Source: Pseudonocardia abyssalis (GTDB lineage Bacteria > Actinomycetota > Actinomycetes > Mycobacteriales > Pseudonocardiaceae). From it: a stretch of 64,000 bases of DNA. The translations under genes and the position numbers were made by a program. Shown here in pieces: positions 41,721-50,497 of the stretch; the stretch's first letter is position 1, and the number at the start of each line of letters is the position of its first letter. The DNA lies in NCBI RefSeq assembly GCF_019263705.2, contig NZ_JADQDK010000001.1, positions 62,001 through 126,000 of the forward strand. The letters run 5' to 3'. Under the pieces are notes generated by a model. The model was given only the letters and a program-made list of their open reading frames with translations. It did not search any database and was not told where the DNA came from.

Positions 41721-42371
41721 GTGGAACGAACCGCCCGTACCGCGCGTTCTGCCCTCGTGAACGGGGGACCGGGTGTGCGGGTCGTACTGCCGGGGCGGGC
41801 TCTGGTGCTGGTGGCGGGCATGCCCGGGGCCGGGAAGTCCACCCTCCTCGCGTCACTGCCGCGGGACCCGCAGGTCGCCGTCCTCGACTCCGATACCCAG
41901 CGGGCCGCGATGCGTCGGCTCCTCCCGGGCGTCCGGTACCGGTACTACCGCTGGCTGGTGCACCTGCTGCACCGCCTCGCCGTGCTGCGGGCGGCCTGCT
42001 CGGCGGTGGCCGTCGTCGTCGTCCACCTGCCGGCCACCGACCCGACCTCCCGCGCGGTGCTCGCCCGTCTCGCGGCCCTGACCGGGCGCGCGGCCCACCT
42101 GCTGTGGCTGCACGTCGACGCCGCCGACGCCCGTCGCGGGCAGCGGACCCGTGGCCGGGTGGTGTCGCACGGCTCCTTCTCCGCGCACGCGGCACGGGCC
42201 GCGTCCACCACGGCCGCCCTGCGCGACGGCCCGGCCGGGGGGTGGACGAAGGTCCGGATCCTCGACCGCACGGCGGCCGCGGGAGGCCTCCGGCTGGTGC
42301 ACGGGACGTGCCCGCCGAGACGTGTCGTGCTCGATGCGGGTGCACCGCCGAGGCGGGCACGACCGCGCTGA
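41721..42371 (+). CDS. P-loop NTPase/kinase-like protein of unknown function
   Basis: A ~216-residue protein with a clear Walker A, LVAGMPGAGKSTLL, then Arg/Ala-rich sequence with LDSDTQRAAMRRLLPG and LWLHVDAADARRGQRTRGRVVSHGSFSAHAA, the layout of zeta-toxin/shikimate-kinase-like AAA_33 small-molecule kinases. The start is uncertain: GTG 41721, 41757 and 41775 are all in frame, and GGGGGA at 41763-41768 supports 41775. No family function can be named. It is alone between the nitrogen block and ffh. Confidence 0.7.
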   Translation: MERTARTARSALVNGGPGVRVVLPGRALVLVAGMPGAGKSTLLASLPRDPQVAVLDSDTQRAAMRRLLPGVRYRYYRWLVHLLHRLAVLRAACSAVAVVVVHLPATDPTSRAVLARLAALTGRAAHLLWLHVDAADARRGQRTRGRVVSHGSFSAHAARAASTTAALRDGPAGGWTKVRILDRTAAAGGLRLVHGTCPPRRVVLDAGAPPRRARPR

Positions 42372-42390
42372 GGCGGGCCCCCGGTCGGCG

Positions 42391-42410
42391 CGAGCCTCGT
42401 ACGAGGCTCG
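42391..42410. promoter_or_regulatory. Perfect 20-bp palindrome upstream of ffh
   Basis: CGAGCCTCGT joined to ACGAGGCTCG with no loop, 45 bp before the ffh -10. The lack of a loop favours an operator for a dimeric regulator over a terminator. The binding protein is unknown. Confidence 0.4.
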
Positions 42411-42454
42411 GCGGCACTCGCAACCGCGCCCTGCGGGCCCTGCGCCCGCACAAG

Positions 42455-42460
42455 TAGTCT
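42455..42460 (+). promoter_or_regulatory. -10 element of leaderless ffh promoter
   Basis: TAGTCT, seven bases before the GTG at 42468. Confidence 0.5.
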
Positions 42461-42467
42461 TGTCCGG

Positions 42468-43988
42468 GTGTTCGACACCCTCTCCGAGCGCCTCTCCGGC
42501 ACCCTCGCGAACCTCCGTGGCAAGGGCCGTCTCTCCGAGGCCGACATCGACGCCACCGCGCGCGAGATCCGCATCGCGCTGCTGGAGGCCGACGTCGCGC
42601 TGCCCGTGGTACGCGGGTTCGTCGCGCGCACCAAGGAGCGGGCCAAGGGCGCCGAGGTCTCGGGTGCGCTGAACCCGGCCCAGCAGGTCGTCAAGATCGT
42701 CAACGAGGAGCTCGTCGGGGTGCTCGGCGGCGAGACCCGCCGGCTGCGGTTCTCCAAGGAACCGCCGACCGTGATCATGCTCGCCGGCCTGCAGGGCTCC
42801 GGCAAGACGACGCTGGCGGGCAAGCTCGCGTTCTGGCTGAAGAGCCAGGGGCACGCGCCGCTGCTGGTGGCGTGCGACCTGCAGCGCCCCAACGCCGTCA
42901 ACCAGCTGCAGATCGTCGGCGAGCGGGCGGGCGCCACGACGTTCGCGCCCGAGCCCGGCAACGGGGTGGGCGATCCCGTCGACGTCGCCCGCCGCGGCAT
43001 CGCGCACGCCCGCGAGAAGATGTTCGACGTCGTCATCGTCGACACCGCGGGCCGCCTCGGCGTCGACGAGGAGCTGATGCGCCAGGCCGCCGACATCCGC
43101 ACGGCCACCGCGCCCGACGAGGTGCTGTTCGTCGTCGATGCGATGATCGGTCAGGACGCGGTGGCCACGGCCGAGGCGTTCCGCGACGGCGTCGGGTTCA
43201 CCGGTGTGGTGCTCACCAAGCTCGACGGCGACGCCCGCGGTGGTGCGGCGCTGAGCGTCCGCGAGGTCACCGGGCAGCCGATCCTGTTCGCCTCCGACGG
43301 CGAGAAGCTCGAGAACTTCGACGTCTTCCACCCCGACCGGATGGCCAGCCGCATCCTCGGCATGGGCGACCTGCTCACCCTCATCGAGCAGGCCGAGGGC
43401 GCCTTCGACCAGGAGCAGTCGGAGAAGGCCGCGGCGAAGATCGCCAGCGGCGAGCTGTCGCTGGAGGACTTCCTCGAGCAGATGATGGCCATCCGCAAGA
43501 TGGGGCCGATCGGCAACATCCTGGGCATGCTCCCCGGCGCCAACTCGGGGCAGATGAAGGACGCGCTGGCGCAGGTCGACGACCGCCACCTCGACAAGCT
43601 GCAGGCCATCATCCGCGGCATGACGCCGGGGGAGCGGGCCGATCCGAAGATCATCAACGGGTCGCGGCGGCTGCGCATCGCGAACGGGTCCGGCGTGTCG
43701 GTCGGCGACGTCAACGACCTCGTCAACCGCTTCTTCGAGGCCCGCAAGATGATGAAGCAGATGGCCGGGCAGTTCGGCTTCGGCGGCGGGCAGCGCAGCG
43801 CCACCAAGAAGCTGGCCAGCAAGCGCAAGAACAAGAAGGGCAAGGGCCGCCCGACGCCCTCGCGCGCCGGCGGCGGGATGCCCGACCTGTCCGGGCTGCC
43901 GCCCACGCTCCAGCAGCTGCCCCCCGGTCTCGACCAGCTGCCCGCGGGCTTCGACCCGAGCAAGCTGCGCTTCCCGAAGGGCAAGTAG
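42468..43988 (+). CDS. ffh: Signal recognition particle protein Ffh
   Basis: A 506-residue GTPase that binds signal peptides and 4.5S RNA. N domain (1-~90), G domain with GLQGSGKTT, DTAGRLGVDEELMRQ, TKLDGDARGG, and a Met-rich M domain (from ~300; MMAIRKMGPIGNILGMLPG). The Lys/Arg- and Gly/Pro-rich tail is typical of actinobacterial Ffh. GTG 42468 start by leaderless spacing. Partner FtsY lies 7 kb upstream. Confidence 0.97.
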   Translation: MFDTLSERLSGTLANLRGKGRLSEADIDATAREIRIALLEADVALPVVRGFVARTKERAKGAEVSGALNPAQQVVKIVNEELVGVLGGETRRLRFSKEPPTVIMLAGLQGSGKTTLAGKLAFWLKSQGHAPLLVACDLQRPNAVNQLQIVGERAGATTFAPEPGNGVGDPVDVARRGIAHAREKMFDVVIVDTAGRLGVDEELMRQAADIRTATAPDEVLFVVDAMIGQDAVATAEAFRDGVGFTGVVLTKLDGDARGGAALSVREVTGQPILFASDGEKLENFDVFHPDRMASRILGMGDLLTLIEQAEGAFDQEQSEKAAAKIASGELSLEDFLEQMMAIRKMGPIGNILGMLPGANSGQMKDALAQVDDRHLDKLQAIIRGMTPGERADPKIINGSRRLRIANGSGVSVGDVNDLVNRFFEARKMMKQMAGQFGFGGGQRSATKKLASKRKNKKGKGRPTPSRAGGGMPDLSGLPPTLQQLPPGLDQLPAGFDPSKLRFPKGK

Positions 43989-45056
43989 GTGTACCGCCTG
44001 CGGGGGGTCCTGCTGCCGGGCGAGGAGACCGTCGAGCTGTTCGTCGACGGCGACGGGATCCTGGTCCAGGAGCCCATCGCGGGCGCCGAGACGCTCGTCG
44101 ACGGCGGGTGGATCGTCCCCGGCCTGGTCGACGCGCACTGCCACGTCGGCCTCGGCCCGGACGGCCCGGTCGACCTGGAGGAGGCCGACGCCCAGGCCCG
44201 CCGCGACCGCGACGCCGGTGCGCTGCTGCTGCGCGACTGCGGCTCGCCCGTCGACACCTCGGCGCTGCGGGCCCGCGAGGACCTCCCGGAGATCATCCGC
44301 GCCGGTCGGCACCTGGCCCGGCCCAAGCGCTACATCCCGGGCCTCGCGATCGACGCCGACGACCCCGCCCTGCTGCCCGAGCTGGTGGCGGAGCAGGCGG
44401 CGGCGGGCGACGGCTGGGTCAAGCTGGTCGGCGACTGGATCGACCGCGGCGAGGGCGACCTCGCACCGCTGTGGCCCGACGACGTGCTGCGCGACGCGAT
44501 CGCCGCCGCCCACGCCGCGGGCGCCCGCGTCACCGCGCACGTGTTCGGCACCGACGCCCTGCCCGGGCTGATCGGCGCGGGCATCGACTGCATCGAGCAC
44601 GGCACCGGGCTCACCGACGACCTCATCGCGGAGATGGCGGCCCGCGGCACCGCGCTGGTGCCCACGCTGATCAACGTCGAGACGTTCCCGGGGATCGCCG
44701 ACTCGGCGACGAAGTACCCGACGTACGCCGCGCACATGCGGCAGCTGCACGCCGGGGCGCACGACGTCGTCCGGAGGGCGGTCGAGGCGGGGGTCCCGGT
44801 GTTCGCGGGCACCGACGCGGGCGGCGGCATCGCCCACGGCCGCATCGCCGACGAGGTCCGCGCGCTCGCCGCGGCGGGGCACACCGACCCGCTCGGCGCC
44901 GCCAGCTGGAACGCGCGGCACTGGCTCGGCCGCCCCGCCCCGCACCCCGGCGTGCCCGCCGACCTGGTCGTCTACCGCACCGACCCCCGCACCGACCTCG
45001 CCGCGCTCGACAGCCCCGCCCTGATCATGCTGCGCGGCCGGGTCGTCGCGGCCTGA
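43989..45056 (+). CDS. Amidohydrolase family protein
   Basis: A 355-residue metal-dependent hydrolase. DAHCHVGLGPDG supplies the HxH metal ligands, and the IEHGTGL and FAGTDAGG motifs supply the later His and Asp. It resembles imidazolonepropionase-like amidohydrolases and corresponds in position to Rv2915c of M. tuberculosis. The substrate is unknown. GTG follows the ffh TAG directly, with no gap. Confidence 0.86.
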   Translation: MYRLRGVLLPGEETVELFVDGDGILVQEPIAGAETLVDGGWIVPGLVDAHCHVGLGPDGPVDLEEADAQARRDRDAGALLLRDCGSPVDTSALRAREDLPEIIRAGRHLARPKRYIPGLAIDADDPALLPELVAEQAAAGDGWVKLVGDWIDRGEGDLAPLWPDDVLRDAIAAAHAAGARVTAHVFGTDALPGLIGAGIDCIEHGTGLTDDLIAEMAARGTALVPTLINVETFPGIADSATKYPTYAAHMRQLHAGAHDVVRRAVEAGVPVFAGTDAGGGIAHGRIADEVRALAAAGHTDPLGAASWNARHWLGRPAPHPGVPADLVVYRTDPRTDLAALDSPALIMLRGRVVAA

Positions 45057-45089
45057 CCGCCGCGTACCCGGGCCCCACAGCCGCCCCGG

Positions 45090-45095
45090 TAACGT
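45090..45095 (+). promoter_or_regulatory. -10 element of leaderless CPBP-protease promoter
   Basis: TAACGT, seven bases before the GTG at 45103. Confidence 0.45.
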
Positions 45096-45102
45096 CAGGA
45101 TC

Positions 45103-46467
45103 GTGCGATCTGCCGGAGTCAGCAGGGGTGGGCGGCCCCGCTGGGGCGCCGGGACGGGCCGTAGCCCGTGGATGATCGTCGGCGCGGTGCTGGCGGTGGC
45201 CGCGGCCGTCGTCGGCGGGTGGGTGCTGTGGCGGCGCGACCGCACCGGTGTCCCGGCCGTCACCGGGGCGGAGGTGCCGTCCAACGCCTGGTTCGACGCG
45301 CCGGTCCCGTCGGAGACGGCCACGCCGCCGATGGGGATCCCCACCTCGGCGCCCGAGCGCCTCCCGGCGTCGCCCGCAGCCCTGGACCTCGCCGCCCCGG
45401 CCGTCCCGGCCCCGGTCCTCGCCGCCTCGGTCGCCCCGGAGGGCTCGGCCGAGGTCACCGACCCGGCCCTGCGCATCCCGCCCGGCCTCGACCCTCGCCT
45501 GCCGGGGCACGGCTCCGCGGAGGCCACCGACCGCATCCCGGTCGCGACGCTCGCGGCCCCCACGCCCGCTGTTCGCATGCCCGCTGCCCCGACACCCGCT
45601 GCCCCGACACCCGCTGCCCCGACACACGCACCCCCGACACACGCACCCCCGCCCGGCACCCTCCCCGCGGGGCTCGCGCCGTGGCCGGGTCACGTGGCCC
45701 CCGGCACCCCGGCCCCCGGCACCCTGGCCCCCGGCACCCTGGCCATGGAGCCCGTGGTGCCCGTCCCGGAGCCGCCGCCGACGCACCGCTGGGGCCTCGG
45801 CGCCTACCTCGTCGCGGAGGCCGTGTTCCTGGCCGTGTCGGCGCTGATGGGGCTGGTGCTCGTCGGGCAGGACCCGGTCGGAGCGGGTGCGCTCGCCGCC
45901 GCACTGGGGGTCCCGACCGTGGCCGCGGCCCTCGTCGGCCTGCTCGTCACCCGGATCCGCGGCAACGGCCCGGTCGTCGACCTGCAGCTGCGCCCCACCG
46001 CCCGCGACGTCGGCCTCGGGTTCGCGTTCGGCCTCGGCGGGCTGTTCCTGACGATCCCGGCGTCGCTGGTCTACGTGTCGCTGGTGGGGGAGGACGCCTC
46101 GTCGGCCGTCGGCGACATCTTCGGCGGCGTCACGGCCGGTCCGGGCGTCGCGCTGCTCATCGTCGCGATCGTGGTGCTGATCGCGCCGCTGTGCGAGGAG
46201 ATCCTCTACCGCGGGCTGCTCTGGGGCGGCCTGACGAGGCTGGGGGCGAACCGTTGGCTCGCGTTCGGCGTCACCACCGTCATCTTCGCGCTCGCGCACT
46301 TCGAGTGGCCGCGTGCGCTGCTGCTGCTCGTGGTTGCCCTACCGCTCGGGCTGGCCAGGGTCTACAGCGACGGGCTGCTCGCACCGGTGATCGCGCACCA
46401 GATCAACAACCTGATCCCGGGCATCGGGCTCTACCTCATGCTGACCGGTGCGTTCCCCGTCCTGTAG
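45103..46467 (+). CDS. CPBP family intramembrane metalloprotease with long Pro/Ala/Thr-rich linker
   Basis: A 454-residue protein. A basic N-terminus and one membrane helix (about 25-42) are followed by ~175 residues of Pro/Ala/Thr-rich low complexity (tracts of TPAAP, HAPPT and PGTLA), then a ~230-residue multi-helix CPBP (Abi) domain with the catalytic EEILYRG, the FALAHFEW motif and HQINN. The linker would sit outside the cytoplasm. CPBP proteases process prenylated or membrane proteins; no target is known here. GTG start by leaderless -10. Confidence 0.83.
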   Translation: MRSAGVSRGGRPRWGAGTGRSPWMIVGAVLAVAAAVVGGWVLWRRDRTGVPAVTGAEVPSNAWFDAPVPSETATPPMGIPTSAPERLPASPAALDLAAPAVPAPVLAASVAPEGSAEVTDPALRIPPGLDPRLPGHGSAEATDRIPVATLAAPTPAVRMPAAPTPAAPTPAAPTHAPPTHAPPPGTLPAGLAPWPGHVAPGTPAPGTLAPGTLAMEPVVPVPEPPPTHRWGLGAYLVAEAVFLAVSALMGLVLVGQDPVGAGALAAALGVPTVAAALVGLLVTRIRGNGPVVDLQLRPTARDVGLGFAFGLGGLFLTIPASLVYVSLVGEDASSAVGDIFGGVTAGPGVALLIVAIVVLIAPLCEEILYRGLLWGGLTRLGANRWLAFGVTTVIFALAHFEWPRALLLLVVALPLGLARVYSDGLLAPVIAHQINNLIPGIGLYLMLTGAFPVL

Positions 46468-46468
46468 A

Positions 46469-46484
46469 GCGTCTGGCACAATGG
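46469..46484 (+). promoter_or_regulatory. Conserved 16-bp upstream motif of rpsP
   Basis: GCGTCTGGCACAATGG, identical to the motif before rplS (50498-50513) except one base. It probably contains the core promoter (CACAAT as -10) of the rpsP operon. It begins 2 bp after the upstream stop codon. Confidence 0.55.
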
Positions 46485-46494
46485 CGTGTCGGCC

Positions 46495-46521
46495 CCGCGG
46501 CCGGCCCTCTACCAGCCGCGG
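46495..46521 (+). other. Leader hairpin of rpsP
   Basis: CCGCGGC (46495-46501) pairs with GCCGCGG (46515-46521) in the ~130-base 5' leader before rpsP. It may be an mRNA structure for attenuation. Confidence 0.35.
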
Positions 46522-46613
46522 CCACACAACGTTCGAGCGACGTGCAGCCCGTAACCCCACGCGAGCAGCGCGGCCTCATCGCCGTAAGACCGATTCAGGG
46601 AGCAGTCAAGAGC

Positions 46614-47096
46614 GTGGCCGTCAAGATCAAGCTGATGCGTCTGGGCAAGATCCGTCAGCCGTACTACCGCATCGTCGTCGCCGATGCCCGCAACCGCCGC
46701 AGCGGCCGGGCCATCGAGACCATCGGCAAGTACCACCCGAAGAACGACCCGAGCCTCATCGAGGTCGACTCCGAGCGTGCGCAGTACTGGCTCGGCGTGG
46801 GCGCACAGCCCACCGAGCCCGTCGAGCACCTGCTGAAGATCACCGGCGACTGGCAGAAGTTCAAGGGCCTGCCGGGCGCCGAGGGCACGCTCAAGCCGCA
46901 GCCGGAGAAGGTCGACAAGCTCGCGCGCTTCAACGCCGCTCTCGCCGCCGCGAGCGAGGAGCCCACCACCGAGGCCACCACGGCCAAGAAGAAGGCCGAC
47001 CGCCGCCCGAAGGCCGACGACGCCGCCGCCGAGGCTCCCAAGGCCGACGAGGCCGCTGCCGAGGCTCCCGCCGAGAAGCCCGCCACCGAGTCGTGA
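46614..47096 (+). CDS. rpsP: 30S ribosomal protein S16
   Basis: A 160-residue protein: the conserved S16 core ([27 protein letters not shown], 1-~85) followed by an extended Ala/Glu/Lys-rich tail ([17 protein letters not shown]), common in actinobacteria. GTG 46614 follows GGGAG. The stop overlaps the GTG of khpA by 4 bases. Confidence 0.97.
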   Translation: MAVKIKLMRLGKIRQPYYRIVVADARNRRSGRAIETIGKYHPKNDPSLIEVDSERAQYWLGVGAQPTEPVEHLLKITGDWQKFKGLPGAEGTLKPQPEKVDKLARFNAALAAASEEPTTEATTAKKKADRRPKADDAAAEAPKADEAAAEAPAEKPATES

Positions 47097-47332
47097 CCGT
47101 CCTGGCCGACGCGCTCGAGCACCTCGTCCGGGGGATCGTCGATCACCCGGACGAGGTGCAGGTCGACCTCGTCACCAGCCGCCGCGGCCGCACCCTCGAG
47201 GTGCGGGTCCACCCGGAGGACCTGGGCAAGGTCATCGGCCGCGGTGGCCGCACGGCCACCGCGCTGCGCACCGTCGTCGGTGGCATCGGCGGTCGAGGCG
47301 TCCGCGTCGACGTCGTCGACACCGACCGCTGA
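47093..47332 (+). CDS. khpA: KH domain RNA-binding protein KhpA
   Basis: A 79-residue single KH-domain protein with the RNA-contacting GxxG loop in [14 protein letters not shown]. It acts with KhpB in RNA metabolism and cell-division control in Gram-positives; M. tuberculosis Rv2908c is the counterpart. The GTG overlaps the rpsP stop. rimM follows after 18 bp. Confidence 0.93.
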   Translation: MTVLADALEHLVRGIVDHPDEVQVDLVTSRRGRTLEVRVHPEDLGKVIGRGGRTATALRTVVGGIGGRGVRVDVVDTDR

Positions 47333-47350
47333 GTCGTCGGTAGCACGATC

Positions 47351-47899
47351 GTGCCCGCACCCGTCCGCGGACGAGCAGGAGAGCTGCTCGTCGGCGTCGT
47401 GGTGCGGGCGCACGGCCTCCGCGGCGAACTCGGCGTGGAGGTCCGCACCGATTCGCCCGACGAGCGCTTCGCCCCCGGGGCCGCACTGCTCGGGCGCCGG
47501 GCCGGGGCGCCGGACGCCACGCTGACCGTCGAGTCCATCCGTTGGCACTCCGGGAAGCTGCTCGTCCGCTTCGTCGAGACCCCCGACCGCACCGCAGCCG
47601 AACCGCTGCGCGGCACCCGCCTGCTCGTGCGCACCTCCGAGCTGACGCCCCCCGAGGACCCCGAGGAGTTCCACGACCACCAGCTCGAGGGCCTCGCGGC
47701 CGAGCTGGAGGACGGCACGGTCGTCGGCACCGTCCGCGAGGTCCTGCACGGCCCGGCGGGTGACCTGCTGGTGCTCACCCGCGCGGGCGGCGGCCCCGAC
47801 GTGCTCGTGCCGTTCGTGCACGCCATCGTGCCCACCGTCGACCTCGACGGCGGCCGCGTGCTGCTCACCCCGCCCGATGGCCTGCTCGACGCCGAGTAG
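47351..47899 (+). CDS. rimM: Ribosome maturation factor RimM
   Basis: A 182-residue protein with the N-terminal RimM domain (VVVRAHGLRGELGVEV, ~12-95) and the C-terminal PRC-barrel (GTVREVLHGPAGDLLVL, ~105-170). It binds S19 and helps the final maturation of the 30S head. GTG start. It ends 9 bp from the convergent methyltransferase. Confidence 0.95.
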   Translation: MPAPVRGRAGELLVGVVVRAHGLRGELGVEVRTDSPDERFAPGAALLGRRAGAPDATLTVESIRWHSGKLLVRFVETPDRTAAEPLRGTRLLVRTSELTPPEDPEEFHDHQLEGLAAELEDGTVVGTVREVLHGPAGDLLVLTRAGGGPDVLVPFVHAIVPTVDLDGGRVLLTPPDGLLDAE

Positions 47900-47908
47900 G
47901 CGCGGGCC

Positions 47909-48886
47909 TCACGGCCGGGCCTCGTAGACCAGGTTGAACGGCGACTCCGCGGCCCGCCGGAACCGCGTGAACCCGGCCTCGGTCACCACGTCGCGGATCG
48001 CCGACTCGCCCGCCTGCGCACCGAGGGCGTACCCCCCGGCCTGCGACTTCGCGTTCGGCACGCACAGCAGCGTGGACGCCGAGTAGTACACCCGGCCCAC
48101 CGGGTTCAGGTTGTCGGCCACGGCGTCGGCGGCGACGGGCTCGACGATCAGCCACGTGCCGTCGTCGGCCAGCGCCCCGCGCACGTGGCGGGCGGCGCCC
48201 AGCGGGTCGCCCATGTCGTGCAGGCAGTCGAAGGTGGCGGCGAGGTCGTCACCGGTGCCGGTGAAGTCCTGCGCCGACGCGACCTCGAACGATACCCGGG
48301 CCGCCACCCCGGCCTCGGCCGCCCGCTTGCGCGCCGGCTCGACGGACCCGGCGTGGTAGTCCGAGCCGCTGAACCGCGAGTTCGGGTACGCCGCAGCCAG
48401 CAGCGCCGTCGACGCCCCGAGCCCGCAGCCGATGTCGGCGACCCGGGCGCCGGCCCGCAGCTTGTCCTCGACGCCGTCCAGCGCCGGGATCCAGCTCGGG
48501 ACCAGGTTCATCAGGTAGCCGGGCCGGAAGAACAGCTCGCAGCCGGTGAACACGTCCTCGTGCTGCTCGTGCCAGCCCACCCCCTCCCCGGTGCGGAACG
48601 CCTCGGCGATCCGGGGCTCCGCGCGCCGGGCCCCGAGCGCGAGGACGAACGCGCCGGGCAGGTGCACCGGACCGTTCGGGTCGGAGAACGCGAACGCCTG
48701 CTCCGGCGTCATCGAGAATGTGTCGGCCTCCGCGTCGTAGGTGGGGTACCCGCTCGCGGCCTGCCCGCGCAGCCACTCCGTCAGGTACCGGGTGTCGGTG
48801 CCGGTGCGGGTGGCGAGGTCCGTCCGCGGCGCTCGGGGCGGACAGCCGGATCCGGACGCCGCCCACGGCCTGAACGACAGTGTCAA
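47909..48886 (-). CDS. SAM-dependent methyltransferase, N-terminally truncated
   Basis: The frame has a full Rossmann-fold methyltransferase domain (VADIGCGLGASTALLAAAYPN; FDCLHDMGDP; EPVAADAVADNLNPVGRVYYSASTL), like actinobacterial class I methyltransferases that begin with a winged-helix dimerisation domain. Here that domain is present only from LATRTGTDTRYLTEWL onward; about 45-50 residues and a normal start are missing. The only start codon near the beginning is a TTG (48886) inside an operator palindrome. It is either a remnant or a shortened protein. It faces the HTH/Clp_N pair. Confidence 0.6.
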   Translation of the reverse strand: MTLSFRPWAASGSGCPPRAPRTDLATRTGTDTRYLTEWLRGQAASGYPTYDAEADTFSMTPEQAFAFSDPNGPVHLPGAFVLALGARRAEPRIAEAFRTGEGVGWHEQHEDVFTGCELFFRPGYLMNLVPSWIPALDGVEDKLRAGARVADIGCGLGASTALLAAAYPNSRFSGSDYHAGSVEPARKRAAEAGVAARVSFEVASAQDFTGTGDDLAATFDCLHDMGDPLGAARHVRGALADDGTWLIVEPVAADAVADNLNPVGRVYYSASTLLCVPNAKSQAGGYALGAQAGESAIRDVVTEAGFTRFRRAAESPFNLVYEARP

Positions 48887-48926
48887 CGTGGGTTGACATC
48901 GCGCAATCTGTCAACGTAGGTTGACG
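48881..48926 (+). promoter_or_regulatory. Promoter with twin operators for the HTH/Clp_N operon
   Basis: Two 18-bp palindromes, TGTCAACGTGGGTTGACA (48881-48898) and TGTCAACGTAGGTTGACG (48909-48926), 28 bp apart centre to centre. The first supplies the -35 TTGACA (48893-48898) and the second the -10 TAGGTT (48917-48922), spacer 18 bp. The ATG of the HTH gene is 7 bases after the -10. This suggests tight autoregulation and a leaderless mRNA. Confidence 0.7.
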
Positions 48927-48929
48927 GCC

Positions 48930-49145
48930 ATGAGTGATGCCACGAAGGTCGCGGCGGCGGCCTCCAGTAGGGACCCGTCCGTCGGTCTGGCTGCGGTGGC
49001 CTCCCTGCGGGGGCTGCTGGAGTCGCTGGAGGAGCTGCAGGTGGGCAACGCGCGGGACCAGGGCTGGTCCTGGCAGCAGATCGCCGAGGTCCTGCGGGTG
49101 AGCCGCCAGGCCGTCCACAAGAAGTACCGCCGGTTCGGGTTCTGA
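48930..49145 (+). CDS. Small helix-turn-helix DNA-binding protein
   Basis: A 71-residue protein. The C-terminal GWSWQQIAEVLRVSRQAVHKKYRRF is a helix-turn-helix of the sigma-region-4/Xre-like type; the N-terminal half is a short Ala-rich helix. The family commonly precedes Clp_N proteins in actinobacteria. The start is ATG 48930 (leaderless spacing). It probably binds the two TGTCAAC palindromes upstream. Gene order HTH-Clp_N, 13-bp gap. Confidence 0.82.
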   Translation: MSDATKVAAAASSRDPSVGLAAVASLRGLLESLEELQVGNARDQGWSWQQIAEVLRVSRQAVHKKYRRFGF

Positions 49146-49158
49146 GAGGGGTTCGACG

Positions 49159-49716
49159 ATGTTCGAGAGGTTCACCGAGAAGGCCCGGCAGGTCGTCGTG
49201 CTGGCGCAGGAGGAGGCGCGCGAGCGGCGGGCCGACAGCATCCGGTCCGAGCACCTGCTGGCAGCGCTGTACGGCGTGCCCGGCAACCTCGCGCTGACCG
49301 TGCTGGAGGCGCACTCCGTCGACGCGCAGGACGTGCGCTCGGACGTCGACGCGCTGCGCGGCGGGCTCGGCCCGGCCGACGCGGAGGCGCTCTCGACGCT
49401 GGGGATCGACCTCGACGAGGTGCGCCGCCAGGTCGAGGACGCGTTCGGGCCCGGGGCGCTCGACCGACCGCGCTCGAGGGGAAGGCGCTGGTTCTCCGGG
49501 CACATCCCGTTCGACCGCGACGCGAAGAAGGCGCTGGAGCTCGCGCTGCGCGAGGCGCTGAGAAGCAGGCACAACTACATCGGCTGCGAGCACGTGCTGC
49601 TCGGCCTCCTGCGTTCCGACGGCGCGGCGCAGGCGATCCTGCTCGCGCGTGGCGCCCGCCTGGACTCCGCCCGCGTCATCGTCGAGGAACTGCTCCGGGG
49701 GCGGCGGGCGGGCTGA
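49159..49716 (+). CDS. Clp N-terminal (Clp repeat) domain protein without ATPase
   Basis: A 185-residue protein with two Clp_N repeats ([35 protein letters not shown] at 4-38; and [35 protein letters not shown] in the second half). There is no AAA+ domain, so it resembles ClpC adaptor-like or substrate-recognition domains detached from the ATPase. ATG 49159 follows GAGAGGGG. It probably influences ClpC/ClpP proteolysis under control of the HTH protein. Confidence 0.83.
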   Translation: MFERFTEKARQVVVLAQEEARERRADSIRSEHLLAALYGVPGNLALTVLEAHSVDAQDVRSDVDALRGGLGPADAEALSTLGIDLDEVRRQVEDAFGPGALDRPRSRGRRWFSGHIPFDRDAKKALELALREALRSRHNYIGCEHVLLGLLRSDGAAQAILLARGARLDSARVIVEELLRGRRAG

Positions 49717-49742
49717 CACCCGGGGCCTGGGAGCATCCGGGC

Positions 49743-50480
49743 GTGCGGATCGACGTCGTCACCATCTTCCCCGGGTACCTGGCCCCCCTGCGGGAGGCGC
49801 TGCTCGGGCGGGCGATCGAGGCCGGTCTGGTCGACCTCGGGGTGCACGACCTGCGCGACTGGACCCACGACGTCCACCAGGCCGTCGACGACTCGCCGTA
49901 CGGCGGCGGGCCCGGCATGGTCATGCGTCCGCAGGTGTGGGGCGAGGCGCTCGACGCGGTCGTGGACTCCCCGGCCCGGCTGGTCGTGCCCACCCCGGCC
50001 GGGCGGCCGTTCACCCAGGCGACCGCGCAGGCCTGGGCGTCGGAGGAGCGGCTGGTGTTCGCGTGCGGGCGCTACGAGGGGATCGACCAGCGCGTCGTCG
50101 ACGCCTACGCCGACCGCATGCCCGTCGACGAGGTGAGCATCGGCGACTACGTGCTCGTCGGGGGCGAGGTGGCGGTCATGGTGATGGTCGAGGCGGTCGT
50201 GCGGCTGCTGCCCGGTGTCCTCGGCAACCCGGTCTCGGCGCAGGAGGACTCCTTCTCCGACGGCCTGCTGGAGGGTCCGGCATACACGCGGCCGGTGTCC
50301 TGGCGCGGGCTCGACGTACCGGACGTCCTGCGCAGCGGCAACCACGCCGCGATCGCCCGGTGGCGACGCGACCGGGCGCTGGAGCGCACCGCGGCCCGTC
50401 GGCCCGACCTGCTCGCCGACCTGCCCGCCGACGCCCTCGACCGCGCGGACCGGGCGTTCCTGGCCGGTCTGGACGGGTGA
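49743..50480 (+). CDS. trmD: tRNA (guanine(37)-N1)-methyltransferase
   Basis: A 245-residue SPOUT enzyme that methylates G37 next to the anticodon and prevents frameshifts. [13 protein letters not shown] start, [21 protein letters not shown] and the trefoil-knot segment [16 protein letters not shown] are all present. GTG 49743 follows GGGAG. It is usually in an rpsP-khpA-rimM-trmD-rplS operon; here the methyltransferase/HTH/Clp_N genes separate rimM from trmD. Confidence 0.96.
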   Translation: MRIDVVTIFPGYLAPLREALLGRAIEAGLVDLGVHDLRDWTHDVHQAVDDSPYGGGPGMVMRPQVWGEALDAVVDSPARLVVPTPAGRPFTQATAQAWASEERLVFACGRYEGIDQRVVDAYADRMPVDEVSIGDYVLVGGEVAVMVMVEAVVRLLPGVLGNPVSAQEDSFSDGLLEGPAYTRPVSWRGLDVPDVLRSGNHAAIARWRRDRALERTAARRPDLLADLPADALDRADRAFLAGLDG

Positions 50481-50497
50481 ATTCGGCCCGCCGGGAC

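Noticed and set aside
46475..46484. TGGCAC in the rpsP and rplS motifs as a sigma-54 promoter
   Set aside because: Actinobacteria lack sigma-54 and there is no TTGC element at the right distance.
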